NCBI GenBank assembly: GCA_009746045.1
Contig: RPFO01000377.1
Coordinates: forward strand, 1 to 45,000
Source: Mesostigma viride
Taxonomy: Eukaryota > Streptophyta > Mesostigmatophyceae > Mesostigmatales > Mesostigmataceae
Reading direction: 5' to 3'
Length of the DNA stretch: 45,000 bases
Of the stretch, positions 1 to 9,226 are shown in pieces. Position numbers and translations under genes: made by a program. Numbering within the stretch: the stretch's first letter is position 1; every line of letters begins with the position of its first letter. Below the pieces are notes generated by a model, which had not been told where the DNA came from, did no database searches, and saw nothing but the letters and a program-made list of their open reading frames with translations.

Positions 1-682
1 AGATAGACCCTATTCCATGGATATATAGGGAGGAAGGGAGGAGAAAGGGAAGAGGGAAGGAAGGGATGGAGAGAGAGGAAGGAAGGAAGGGAGAGAAAGG
101 GGAAGAGGAGGCTGAAAACGGCTAAGTCCAAAACGAAGGATTTCGGTCCCAGGAAAATTTTTTTTCAGAATGATACCGGCCCAGGGGGGGTGGGCCGGAA
201 CACCGGAACAGGCCTTTTTCGGGGGTCGGGAAGGGGGTTTTCGGGGGTCAAAAAAGGGGTGAAAGGGCAAAAAGAGGGTGGAACGGGCTGCGCCTCCCTT
301 TCGGGCCGAATCGGCGCGGCGCTCCGAGTATCCTCCAATCGGATCGCTCCGTTCGGCGGGAGATCCACGGGGCGGATGTGAACCGCACCTCTCTTCTGGC
401 GCCGTACTCCTAGTATCCACCAATGAAAGGCGCGCGTACTACCGAGTGACCGGGACGGACCTAGACGGTGACGGATGTAAGCATAAGGCACGGCGTCAAC
501 GCACGGACGCGCCCGGATAGCGGGCTTGGGACTTGGCCGAATTCGCGGGTCCGCGGTCCTAGCTATGCGCATCTAGCTACCGTGGGAACATGATGGACTC
601 ATTGAATAGGGTTCATACACTCTTTTATTCATAAATAGGCGGGGTTAAAGCACGTATCTCCTATCTACCCTGGCTATCTACC

Positions 683-1845
683 TCACGCGGCGCGCGCGTC
701 GGCGAGGACGCGGGCCGGGGACACGCCGTCCTCGTGGTATACGGCGGGCACGCCGCGGCTGGGCGGGATGGAGCTGATGCACACGGCGCGCACCCAGGTG
801 GACCCGTCCGTCCTCCGCTCGTACTCCAGGAACACGTTGGCATTTGGCCGCTTGGAAAGGCCGGCCCGACGCGCCTCGTGCGAGGACAGGATCGCAGCGA
901 GCGGAGTGCGAGCGAAGTCCCTCAGTGGGACGAGTCCGATCGTGCGCCCCGGCCGGCCGGCGTGGCGGCGACGCTGTACACAGTGCCGTCCGCGCGGTCG
1001 CCGGCTCGCTCAGCCAGTAGTCGGCCCCGACGCCGACTTCGTACGACGGATCACTTCCACGAACTTCCCCGCGGAGTCGACCCAGCGCGTGCGGCCCTTG
1101 GCGTCGTCTTGCCTTCGCGCACGGTCGGGTCGCGCGCCACGTGCGCGAACACGGACGAGGCCAGGTGTCGCTTGGTCAGGGGGCCGAATGGGCCAGTCCT
1201 TGACGCGGTCGGAGAAGTCCGGAAACTCGCTGCCGTCCCGTCATCTCGGCGGCGGGCCGCTTCTTGGTCGCGGGACGAGGGGCGGGCGCGGGACGAGGCG
1301 CGGGCGCGGGCGCCGGCGTGGGCGGGAGGACGGTGTCGGAGCCCTGCGCCCACGTGCCCGTTTCGTGGGACGGCGAGGCGGGGAAGCCGTAGGCGTCCGC
1401 GAACGAGCTGACCGGCGCGCTGTGCTTGAGCGGGCCGACCACTTGGCTGGAGGCGTCGGTGATGTCCGCCAGCAGGAGGTACGTCCACGGCCCCACTCGC
1501 GCGCCTTCGGGGGGCGGGGGAGGCGCGGCGACGAGCGCGGTGTCCGCGGGGCTGTCCGGGGTCGATTCGCCGCCGGACGCCGCCCCGGCGCAGTCCGGGT
1601 CGATCTCGTCGAGCGTCGGGAAGCTTCCCCATCCCAGGCCCTCCATGATGTCCACGTCCTGCATGGTGCGGATGCGAGCATAAGATGCGCGAGTGTGTTA
1701 GAGGGAAGAATTCGAGGGGCCAGACATGCGCGAGGATGGCTAGATGGGGGAAGAATGCATGGCTCACCTTTTCGGGGAACAGGCGCAGGATGTCGAAGGA
1801 CAGTTCGGAGAGGCAGCGCAGGTCGGGCGTCTGTGCGGAATCCAT
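683..1845 (-). pseudogene. 352-aa shared-domain protein, left-arm copy with several frameshifts
   Basis: This is the mirror of the gene at 9,227-10,396. The start is at 1,845-1,843, the intron at 1,659-1,767 and the stop at 683-685. Comparison with the intact right copy shows at least five short indels in exon 2: near 1,240, 1,190 (two bases missing), 1,120 (two extra), 1,050 and 975. It reads openly only for about 150 residues after the intron. The right copy of this gene is intact while both SET copies are damaged, so errors are scattered over both arms. Confidence 0.8.
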
Positions 1846-2418
1846 GGAGGAAGAATTGGTGGGGAGAGAGTTGGAGAGTCGGAGAGAGCTGGAGAGCTGG
1901 ACTCGAGAGAGCTGGAGAGCAGGATGCCCGGACAGTCCGGTTGTCCTCTCTTTATGCGTTTTTCGTGGGCGAACGGACGCTCCGGATTCGCCGCGATCGG
2001 AGGGTTGCCAATCACCCCCGTGGATAACGCCGATCGTGTGCCAATCACGGCCGACCGTCGGATGGGCCGGGCATCTCCCGCGCCGCGCCATCGTTACCGT
2101 GGAGCTGCGCTAGTATCCACCAATGGGACGCCGGCGAGCCATACCGCGGCCGGACTTAGCGATTTCGGGACTTAGCCATTTTCGGGACTTTGCGACATTG
2201 GGACTGTCCCGGCGTCCTGCTACTCTAACGTCATCGCGCGCGGCCGCGGTCGGGACTGCCTACTTGGGACTTAGCGTCCTACGTGTGCATGATGTTGAGA
2301 CTTGAGACGGGAACATGCAGGCAAGGCTTTATTAATCAATAAAATGGTGTTAATCACAAGTCGCTATCTACATGTACACATGATAGCCCCCGGGGCTATT
2401 CGATAGGATCGTCGCCGC

Positions 2419-3921
2419 TCAGCAGGAGCGGGCGGCGAGCAAGAGCTGGGCGGGCGTCAGCCCGCGCGCGTGGTACGACGCGACAGTGGGCCGGGCATGG
2501 TCGTCTTCACGAGGGCCACGGCGCGAACCCACTGCGAACCGTCCGCGGCCGTTTCGGTCTCCAGGATGACGGAGCCGTGCCTCGCCCGGCCGAGTCCGCA
2601 CTCGTTGAGATCGTCTACGGACGGCAGGGGCCAGCGGGGTGGACGGAAAGTCCCGCAGGGGCACCAATCCGATCGTACGGCCGATGGCGACGCAGCGGGT
2701 GAAGACGGGCGCCGAAGTCGGCCCGTCGGGCTGGGCCAGCCACTCCTCTGGCCGGCCCAGGCGGGGCTTGAGCTCCGGGACCTTCTCGACGCAGTTGCCT
2801 CTCGAGTCCTCGTAACGCTTACCGACGAGGACGCACGTGGTGTCCTTCACGAGCGCCGCCACGACGCGCTGGGTCTGCGGCCCGAACGCGCGCCAGTCGC
2901 CTATGCGGGCCGAGAAGTCCGGCAGGGCGGACGGTGCGGGCAGGGCGGACGGAACGGACTGGACGGGCAGGGCGTACGGGATTGAGGAGGACGGGACGGA
3001 TACTCGGGCGGTCTGGACGGACGTCGGCGCGCTCGACGCGCTGGACTCCTGGCGCCGCGCCGTGCGAGGCCTCTTGGGCACGGGGGGCTGCGCGGGCGCG
3101 TCGACCGTATCCGGCGTCTGGTTGAAGTAGCTGTCGCCGTAGTTGATGAGGAGTTCCTCCCCCTCGCGGATGTCCCTCAAGGCGTACACGCGGGAGGACA
3201 GCAACGCGTCGTTGGGAGTCTTGAACTCGCAGTTCTGAATGCCCCGGCCCTCGTTGTGGTTGATGAAGGCCGTTTCGTTGCAGTACGTGTCCGCCTCCAG
3301 GCACACCGCGTACGTCCGTCCGTCGAAGAGCGTCAGACGGTAGCATCCGTCCGTCTTCACCTGGGCGGACGACGTGTCCAGATCTCCGTCTGGCAGCCTG
3401 TAGTACCGCACCAGGGCGCCGCCGTACACCCCGATCTCGTCTCCCGCCGCGAAGTCCGGCCGGCGAACGCGCCGAACGGGCCGTGCGGGTCGTTAGCCGG
3501 GAGCGCCCTGACGCGGATCCGGTCGTTGAGGGAAGATTCGAGCATCCCGAGCTGGGCGCCCACTTCGAGCGTCGGGCACCCCGGGGTCACGGGGCCGACA
3601 CGTACATTTTTAGCTGGCCGTTGCACCCGGTCATGGGGCCAGGTGCCCTCACTGGAGGAACATCCGCCGAACAGCTTGTGCGCGGCGCGCTCGTTCTTCT
3701 CGAATTCTTCTTCGTGTCGGGGGCGCTTGGCCTGCGTCGGGGAAGAAACGGGCGATCACGCACGGGCAAACAGGTGAGGGAAGAAACGGTGGGTCAGATC
3801 GTGTGTGATAACCAGGGAGCGGGGCGAAGGAAGCCGCGGTTCGAAGGGGAAGAATGCTTACCGCGCGGACCTTGGCGGCGGTGCAGGGGTTGGGGGAAGA
3901 AACGGTAGCAGCCGATGCCAT
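2419..3921 (-). pseudogene. SET-domain protein lysine methyltransferase, left-arm copy, frameshifted
   Basis: This is the mirror of the right-arm SET gene: start at 3,921-3,919, intron 3,732-3,861, stop at 2,419-2,421. The SET core is uninterrupted here (FINHNEGRG near 3,240-3,265 and GEELLINYG near 3,140-3,165) and runs into the linker and GRTIGLVPLRDF domain. Breaks lie elsewhere: missing bases near 3,655-3,680 just after exon 2 begins, one missing G near 3,455 (GGCCGG against GGCCGGG), and small changes near 2,630 that alter the last 60 residues. Together the two copies cover an open gene of about 460-470 residues. The pattern is typical of uncorrected long reads or of very recent decay. 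Confidence 0.8.
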
Positions 3922-4034
3922 GGCAAAATAGAGAAGTGTGGGAGGCTAGCTGGGAGCTGGTTTGCTGGAGTGATGGTCGAAGGAATGACAAGACCCGGGT
4001 CCTGTGCCCATTATGTAGTCCTCGGGTGTCCGGC

Positions 4035-4440
4035 GGTTACGGGATCGACGCACGGGAGCGATTGGCGAGATCGACGGTGGGTGATTGGCCGGCGCGGACG
4101 GGCCTGGACGGACGTATCCACGGCACGCCAATCACGGGCACGCCAATCGGGCGAGCCAGTCCCGATCGGACGGCTGCCAATCCCCCGGCCGCCAATCGGA
4201 CGAGCCAATCCCGTCCGGTGATTGGCCCTCTTCTGGACGGACCTGGACGGGCGTATCCACGGCACGCCAATCGCGGATCCGCCAATCGGACGGGCCAATC
4301 TCGCCCGAGTGATTGGCCGGCCGCGATCGGGTCCCACAAGAGATGGGATGGTCGGATGCGTGCCACGTGGCGCATATTGATTGGCTGGCGTCTGATCGCC
4401 CATCGCGCCATCCCGTCCGATGGGTATAAGTTCTTGGGGG
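4035..4440. promoter_or_regulatory. Divergent CCAAT-box promoter (left arm)
   Basis: This is the mirror copy of the right-arm cluster, with the same GCCAATC/GATTGGC words and GGATAC motifs between the left SET gene (minus) and the left 149-aa gene (plus). A TATA-like TATAAG lies near 4,424, upstream of the plus-strand gene. Confidence 0.7.
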
Positions 4441-4527
4441 GTGTTCGGATCTCGTCACCAAGCTCTCCGCTCTCCGCAGCTCGAAAAACCCGCAGCCCTC
4501 TCCCATTCTTCTCCAAAGCCCCCAAAA

Positions 4528-4976
4528 ATGGCCCCACGCACCAAGGAGTCCGCCCGCAGGCAGGCGAATTATTCCATCACGGGACGCTTCCTGGCCGAGC
4601 CATGGCGCAACCATCCTCTCGTCACGAAATCATTCGAGGATGAATTCGCAGCGTTCGCCGAAACGCTGGAAGACCTCCCTATTCCTCCCTCAGGCCAGAG
4701 GGTGGATATCGTCGAGGTGGACGCTGGCTCTTCCGCCGCGTCGCCCGTAAAGTCGTTCTACGACCTCCAGAGGGTCGTTTCGGCCTTCGTTTTGCCCGCG
4801 CCGCGAAGAGGGCACGGGTGAACGCGCCGATTGTCGCTGGCGATGCGCCGGTTGACGGCGATGTGGCGGGCGCAAGTGACGCTCGGCCCAAGTCTCCACG
4901 CGCTGACGTGGATTGTGAGTTGGTGGGCGAGATCGTGACGGCCTCCAGTGGCGAGAAATTCGTTGTCGCCGAGTGA
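4528..4976 (+). pseudogene. 149-aa H3-tail-like protein, left-arm copy with frameshift
   Basis: This is the mirror copy of the gene at 6,082-6,531. It matches closely but has lost one A after 4,784 (CGGCCTTCG here against CGGCCATTCG in the right arm). The frame fails after about 86 residues and stops near 4,821. The downstream bases through the original stop at 4,974-4,976 are still present. One missing base in an otherwise near-identical copy could be recent decay or a sequencing error. Confidence 0.8.
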
Positions 4977-5040
4977 ACAATGACCCTGGAAATCCCGACT
5001 GACGGGATCCACGGAGGCCATTAAATGAAATGGATTGAAT

Positions 5041-5046
5041 AATAAA
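5041..5046 (+). terminator. Polyadenylation signal, left copy of 149-aa gene
   Basis: AATAAA lies about 65 bases after the stop codon, within GAATAATAAAGCG. The same signal occurs in mirror position in the right arm. Confidence 0.6.
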
Positions 5047-5517
5047 GCGATTGTTACCCCATTCTTGTGTGAATGCATGTCCACGTAGATAGGATCGCGC
5101 GGAATCTAGGATGGCATGACAAGTGGCATGTTCATAGAGATCCTAGATTCTGTTCAGGCTGTTCAGGCAATCCGATCCCGCTGACGTCATCGTTGACCAT
5201 GATGCAATATAGGATTTCGCGACGGAAAACGGCCACGTGGCACGCGCGGAAGTAGCGTGTAGTGTATCCAGGGTACGGATCACGGAATCAAAAGAGTACG
5301 GCCCAAAAAAAATATCTAAAGCGCATAGTATAAAATGAAGAATCTCAGATACGGTGGATCCTGGGATGTCCAGGGAGGTGTCAGAGATCCGAATATTCGA
5401 TCGTAACCGTCGCCTGAACAGGATCTGGGACGTCCAGGGACCCTTGGGTGTACGGACATGACGTCATCTGCTGACGTCAGCACGCCGAGTCGTCGAGTGG
5501 TGACGTCACCAGGTGCC

Positions 5518-5540
5518 AGCGGAGAAAGCCCGCCCAGGGA
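5518..5540. other. Spacer or loop at the palindrome centre
   Basis: These 23 bases are not self-complementary and are the only unpaired bases between perfectly matching arms (AGGTGCC at 5,511-5,517 and GGCACCT at 5,541-5,547). This is the geometry expected of a hairpin loop, or of a small spacer left when an inverted duplication forms. Confidence 0.85.
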
Positions 5541-6011
5541 GGCACCTGGTGACGTCACCACTCGACGACTCGGCGTGCTGACGTCAGCAGATGACGTCAT
5601 GTCCGTACACCCAAGGGTCCCTGGACGTCCCAGATCCTGTTCAGGCGACGGTTACGATCGAATATTCGGATCTCTGACACCTCCCTGGACATCCCAGGAT
5701 CCACCGTATCTGAGATTCTTCATTTTATACTATGCGCTTTAGATATTTTTTTTGGGCCGTACTCTTTTGATTCCGTGATCCGTACCCTGGATACACTACA
5801 CGCTACTTCCGCGCGTGCCACGTGGCCGTTTTCCGTCGCGAAATCCTATATTGCATCATGGTCAACGATGACGTCAGCGGGATCGGATTGCCTGAACAGC
5901 CTGAACAGAATCTAGGATCTCTATGAACATGCCACTTGTCATGCCATCCTAGATTCCGCGCGATCCTATCTACGTGGACATGCATTCACACAAGAATGGG
6001 GTAACAATCGC

Positions 6012-6017
6012 TTTATT
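6012..6017 (-). terminator. Polyadenylation signal, right copy of 149-aa gene
   Basis: TTTATT on the plus strand is AATAAA on the coding strand, about 65 bases after the stop. It is the mirror of the left-arm signal. Confidence 0.6.
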
Positions 6018-6081
6018 ATTCAATCCATTTCATTTAATGGCCTCCGTGGATCCCGTCAGTCGGGATTTCCAGGGTCATTGT

Positions 6082-6531
6082 TCACTCGGCGACAACGAAT
6101 TTCTCGCCACTGGAGGCCGTCACGATCTCGCCCACCAACTCACAATCCACGTCAGCGCGTGGAGACTTGGGCCGAGCGTCACTTGCGCCCGCCACATTGC
6201 CGTCAACCGGCGCATCGCCAGCGACAATCGGCGCGTTCACCCGTGCCCTCTTCGCGGCGCGGGCAAAACGAATGGCCGAAACGACCCTCTGGAGGTCGTA
6301 GAACGACTTTACGGGCGACGCGGCGGAAGAGCCAGCGTCCACCTCGACGATATCCACCCTCTGGCCTGAGGGAGGAATAGGGAGGTCTTCCAGCGTTTCG
6401 GCGAACGCTGCGAATTCATCCTCGAATGATTTCGTGACGAGAGGATGGTTGCGCCATGGCTCGGCCAGGAAGCGTCCCGTGATGGAATAATTCGCCTGCC
6501 TGCGGGCGGACTCCTTGGTGCGTGGGGCCAT
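6082..6531 (-). CDS. 149-aa protein with histone H3-tail-like N-terminus (intact copy)
   Basis: This is an uninterrupted 149-aa frame. The start is supported by a TATA-like TATAAG about 100 bases upstream (minus strand of 6,633-6,638) and a mirror copy in the other arm. The N-terminus MAPRTKESARRQ resembles the H3 tail ARTKQTARKS: RTK, then S for T, then AR, then R for K. The rest has no histone fold that I can see: a mixed region with an acidic stretch around residues 30-55, a basic patch (RFARAAKRAR) near 90-100, and an acidic end. There is no intron. It is transcribed towards the palindrome centre and diverges from the SET gene, sharing its CCAAT-rich promoter. A role as histone mimic or methyltransferase partner is inference; no family is recognised. 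Confidence 0.75.
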   Translation of the reverse strand: MAPRTKESARRQANYSITGRFLAEPWRNHPLVTKSFEDEFAAFAETLEDLPIPPSGQRVDIVEVDAGSSAASPVKSFYDLQRVVSAIRFARAAKRARVNAPIVAGDAPVDGNVAGASDARPKSPRADVDCELVGEIVTASSGEKFVVAE

Positions 6532-6639
6532 TTTTGAGGGGCTTTGGAGAAGAATGGGAGAGGGCTGCGGGTTTTTTTTCGAGCTGCGGAGAGCGGAGAG
6601 CTTGGTGACGAGATCCGAACACCCCCCAAGAACTTATAC

Positions 6640-7060
6640 CCATCGGACGGGATGGCGCGATGGGCGATCAGACGCCAGCCAATCAATATGCGCCACGTGG
6701 CATGCATCCGACCATCCCATCTCTTGTGGGACCCGATCGCGGCCGGCCAATCACTAGGGCGAGATTGGCCCGTCCGATTGGCGGATCCGCGATTGGCGTG
6801 CCGTGGATACGCCCGTCCAGGTCCGTCCAGAAGAGGGCCAATCACCGGACGGGATTGGCTCGTCCGATTGGCGGCCGGGGGGATTGGCAGCCGTCCGATC
6901 GGGACTGGCTCGCCCGATTGGCGTGCCCGTGATTGGCGTGCCGTGGATACGTCCGTCCAGGCCCGTCCGCGCCGGCCAATCACCCACCGTCGATCTCGCC
7001 AATCGCTCCCGTGCGTCGATCCCGTAACCGCCGGACACCCGAGGACTACATAATGGGCAC
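6640..7060. promoter_or_regulatory. Divergent promoter with about 13 CCAAT boxes (right arm)
   Basis: The gap between the 149-aa gene and the SET gene contains about 13 CCAAT or ATTGG pentamers in 350 bases, mostly as GATTGGC or GCCAATC. They are interspersed with CCGTGGATACG(C/T)CCGTCCAGG copies and CGTCCGAT words. TATA-like boxes flank the cluster on both sides: TATAAG on the minus strand near 6,633-6,638 and TACATAAT at 7,047-7,054. CCAAT boxes are the binding sites of eukaryotic NF-Y, so this looks like a promoter built for a eukaryotic transcription system. Confidence 0.7.
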
Positions 7061-7142
7061 AGGACCCGGGTCTTGTCATTCCTTCGACCATCACTCCAGC
7101 AAACCAGCTCCCAGCTAGCCTCCCACACTTCTCTATTTTGCC

Positions 7143-8650
7143 ATGGCATCGGCTGCTACCGTTTCTTCCCCCAACCCCTGCACCGCCGCCAAGGTCCGCG
7201 CGGTAAGCGATTCTTCCCCTTCGAACCGCGGCTTCCTTCTCCCCGCCTCCCTGGTTATCACACACGATCTGACCCACCGTTTCTTCCCTCACCTGTTTGC
7301 CCGTGCGTGATCGCCCGTTTCTTCCCCGACGCAGGCCAAGCGCCCCCGACACGAAGAAGAATTCGAGAAGAACGAGCGCGCCGCGCACAAGCTGTTCCGG
7401 CGGATGTTCCTGTCCAGTGAGCGGCACCTGGCCCCATGACCGGGTGCAACGGCCAGCTAAAAATGTACGTGTCGGCCCCGTGACCCCGGGGTGCCCGACG
7501 CTCGAAGTGGGCGCCCAGCTCGGGATGCTCGAATCTTCCCTCAACGACCGGATCCGCGTCAGGGCGCTCCCGGCTAACGACCCGCACGGCCCGTTCGGCG
7601 CGTTCGCCGGCCGGGACTTCGCGGCGGGAGACGAGATCGGGGTGTACGGCGGCGCCCTGGTGCGGTACTACAGGCTGCCAGACGGAGATCTGGACACGTC
7701 GTCCGCCCAGGTGAAGACGGACGGATGCTACCGTCTGACGCTCTTCGACGGACGGACGTACGCGGTGTGCCTGGAGGCGGACACGTACTGCAACGAAACG
7801 GCCTTCATCAACCACACGAGGGCCGGGGCATTCAGAACTGCGAGTTCAAGACTCCCAACGACGCGTTGCTGTCCTCCCGCGTGTACGCCTTGAGGGACAT
7901 CCGCGAGGGGGAGGAACTCCTCATCAACTACGGCGACAGCTACTTCAACCAGACGCCGGATACGGTCGACGCGCCCGCGCAGCCCCCCGTGCCCAAGAGG
8001 CCTCGCACGGCGCGGCGCCAGGAGTCCAGCGCGTCGAGCGCGCCGACGTCCGTCCAGACCGCCCGAGTATCCGTCCCGTCCTCCTCAATCCCGTACGCCC
8101 TGCCCGTCCAGTCCGTTCCGTCCGCCCTGCCCGCACCGTCCGCCCTGCCGGACTTCTCGGCCCGCATAGGCGACTGGCGCGCGTTCGGGCCGCAGACCCA
8201 GCGCGTCGTGGCGGCGCTCGTGAAGGACACCACGTGCGTCCTCGTCGGTAAGCGTTACGAGGACTCGAGAGGCAACTGCGTCGAGAAGGTCCCGGAGCTC
8301 AAGCCCCGCCTGGGCCGGCCAGAGGAGTGGCTGGCCCAGCCCGACGGGCCGACTTCGGCGCCCGTCTTCACCCGCTGCGTCGCCATCGGCCGTACGATCG
8401 GATTGGTGCCCCTGCGGGACTTCCGTCCACCCCGCTGGCCTCCCTGCCGTCCGTAGACGACCTCAACGAGTGCGGACTCGGCCGGGCGAGGCACGGCTCC
8501 GTCATCCTGGAGACCGAAACGGCCGCGGACGGTTCGCAGTGGGTTCGCGCCGTGGCCCTCGAAGACGACCATGCCCGGCCCACTGTCGCGTCGTACCACG
8601 CGCGCGGGCTGACGCCCGCCCAGCTCTTGCTCGCCGCCCGCTCCTGCTGA
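7143..8650 (+). pseudogene. SET-domain protein lysine methyltransferase, right-arm copy, frameshifted
   Basis: Exon 1 is 7,143-7,202 (20 codons). A phase-0 GT-AG intron spans 7,203-7,334, and exon 2 starts at 7,335. The SET domain is recognised by the FINH motif near 7,805-7,815 and GEELLINYGDSYF near 7,907-7,945, the signature of S-adenosylmethionine-dependent lysine methyltransferases. A Pro/Ser-rich linker and a C-terminal domain containing GRTIGLVPLRDF (8,388-8,423) follow; that domain is shared with the gene at 9,227. The copy breaks near 7,410 (extra C, early stop), near 7,815 (missing A inside the NH motif) and near 8,424 (missing T). The left copy is intact at the last two sites, so the ancestral gene or true sequence was probably open. 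The histone substrate is inferred; chlorovirus vSET is a known precedent for viral H3 methylation. Confidence 0.8.
7203..7334 (+). other. Phase-0 intron of SET gene (right arm)
   Basis: The intron runs from GTAAGC to GACGCAG and contains three TTCTTCCC words. Introns at 9,305-9,415 and 11,864-12,000 share its size, phase and TTCTTCCC words. Joining the exons gives MASAATVSS... followed by a basic stretch AKRPRHEEEFEK. Confidence 0.75.
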
Positions 8651-8735
8651 GCGGCGACGATCCTATCGAATAGCCCCGGGGGCTATCATGTGTACATGTA
8701 GATAGCGACTTGTGATTAACACCATTTTATTGATT

Positions 8736-8741
8736 AATAAA
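8736..8741 (+). terminator. Polyadenylation signal of SET gene (right arm)
   Basis: AATAAA sits in TTTTATTGATTAATAAAGC about 85 bases after the stop. The related context CTATTTATTAATAAAAGC ends the zinc-ribbon gene. The left-arm mirror is TTTATT at 2,328-2,333. Confidence 0.6.
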
Positions 8742-8891
8742 GCCTTGCCTGCATGTTCCCGTCTCAAGTCTCAACATCATGCACACGTAGGACGCTAAGT
8801 CCCAAGTAGGCAGTCCCGACCGCGGCCGCGCGCGATGACGTTAGAGTAGCAGGACGCCGGGACAGTCCCAATGTCGCAAAGTCCCGAAAAT

Positions 8892-9121
8892 GGCTAAGTC
8901 CCGAAATCGCTAAGTCCAGGCCGCGGTATGGCTCGCCGGCGTCCCATTGGTGGATACTAGCGCAGCTCCACGGTAACGATGGCGCGGCGCGGGAGATGCC
9001 CGGCCCATCCGACGGTCGGCCGTGATTGGCACACGATCGGCGTTATCCACGGAGGGTGATTGGCAACCCTCCGATCGCGGCGAATCCGGAGCGTCCGTTC
9101 GCCCACGAAAAACGCATAAAG
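8892..9121 (+). promoter_or_regulatory. Promoter of the 352-aa gene (right arm)
   Basis: In order: GGCTAAGTCC (8,892) and CGCTAAGTCC (8,908), ATTGGTGGATACTAG (8,946-8,960), two GTGATTGGCA CCAAT boxes around GTTATCCACGG (9,020-9,065), and a TATA-like GCATAAAG at 9,114-9,121. A CT-rich leader (CAGCTCTC repeats) runs to the start codon. The same set of words precedes the SET and zinc-ribbon genes. Confidence 0.6.
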
Positions 9122-9226
9122 AGGAGGACAACCGGACTGTCCGGGCATCCTGCTCTCCAGCTCTCTCGAGTCCAGCTCTCCAGCTCTCTCCGACTCTCCA
9201 ACTCTCTCCCCACCAATTCTTCCTCC

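Larger units (their letters stand above)
4977..6081. promoter_or_regulatory. Non-coding core of palindrome with eight TGACGTCA sites
   Basis: About 550 bases per arm separate the two facing copies of the 149-aa gene, and I see no credible gene here. TGACGTCA occurs at 5,182, 5,459, 5,472 and 5,501, with mirror copies at 5,550, 5,579, 5,592 and 5,869. Each arm also has two near-repeats of GATCTGGGACGTCCAGGGA (near 5,357 and 5,421), repeated TTCAGGC motifs, and a small inverted repeat GAATCTAGGAT/ATCCTAGATTC (5,101-5,150). Repeated palindromic binding sites around a hairpin centre would fit a replication, telomere-resolution or transcription-control region. The function is inferred. Confidence 0.6.

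Noticed and set aside
1051-2091. Long minus-strand frames over the left 352-aa gene and its promoter
   Set aside because: They are off-frame segments joined by indels and GC-rich bias. Comparison with the intact right copy shows the real exon structure.
5316-5742. Mirror 94-codon frames across the palindrome centre (MTSSADVSTPSRRVV...)
   Set aside because: Both exist because the sequence is a palindrome with TGACGTCA repeats; they overlap each other on opposite strands and have no domain.
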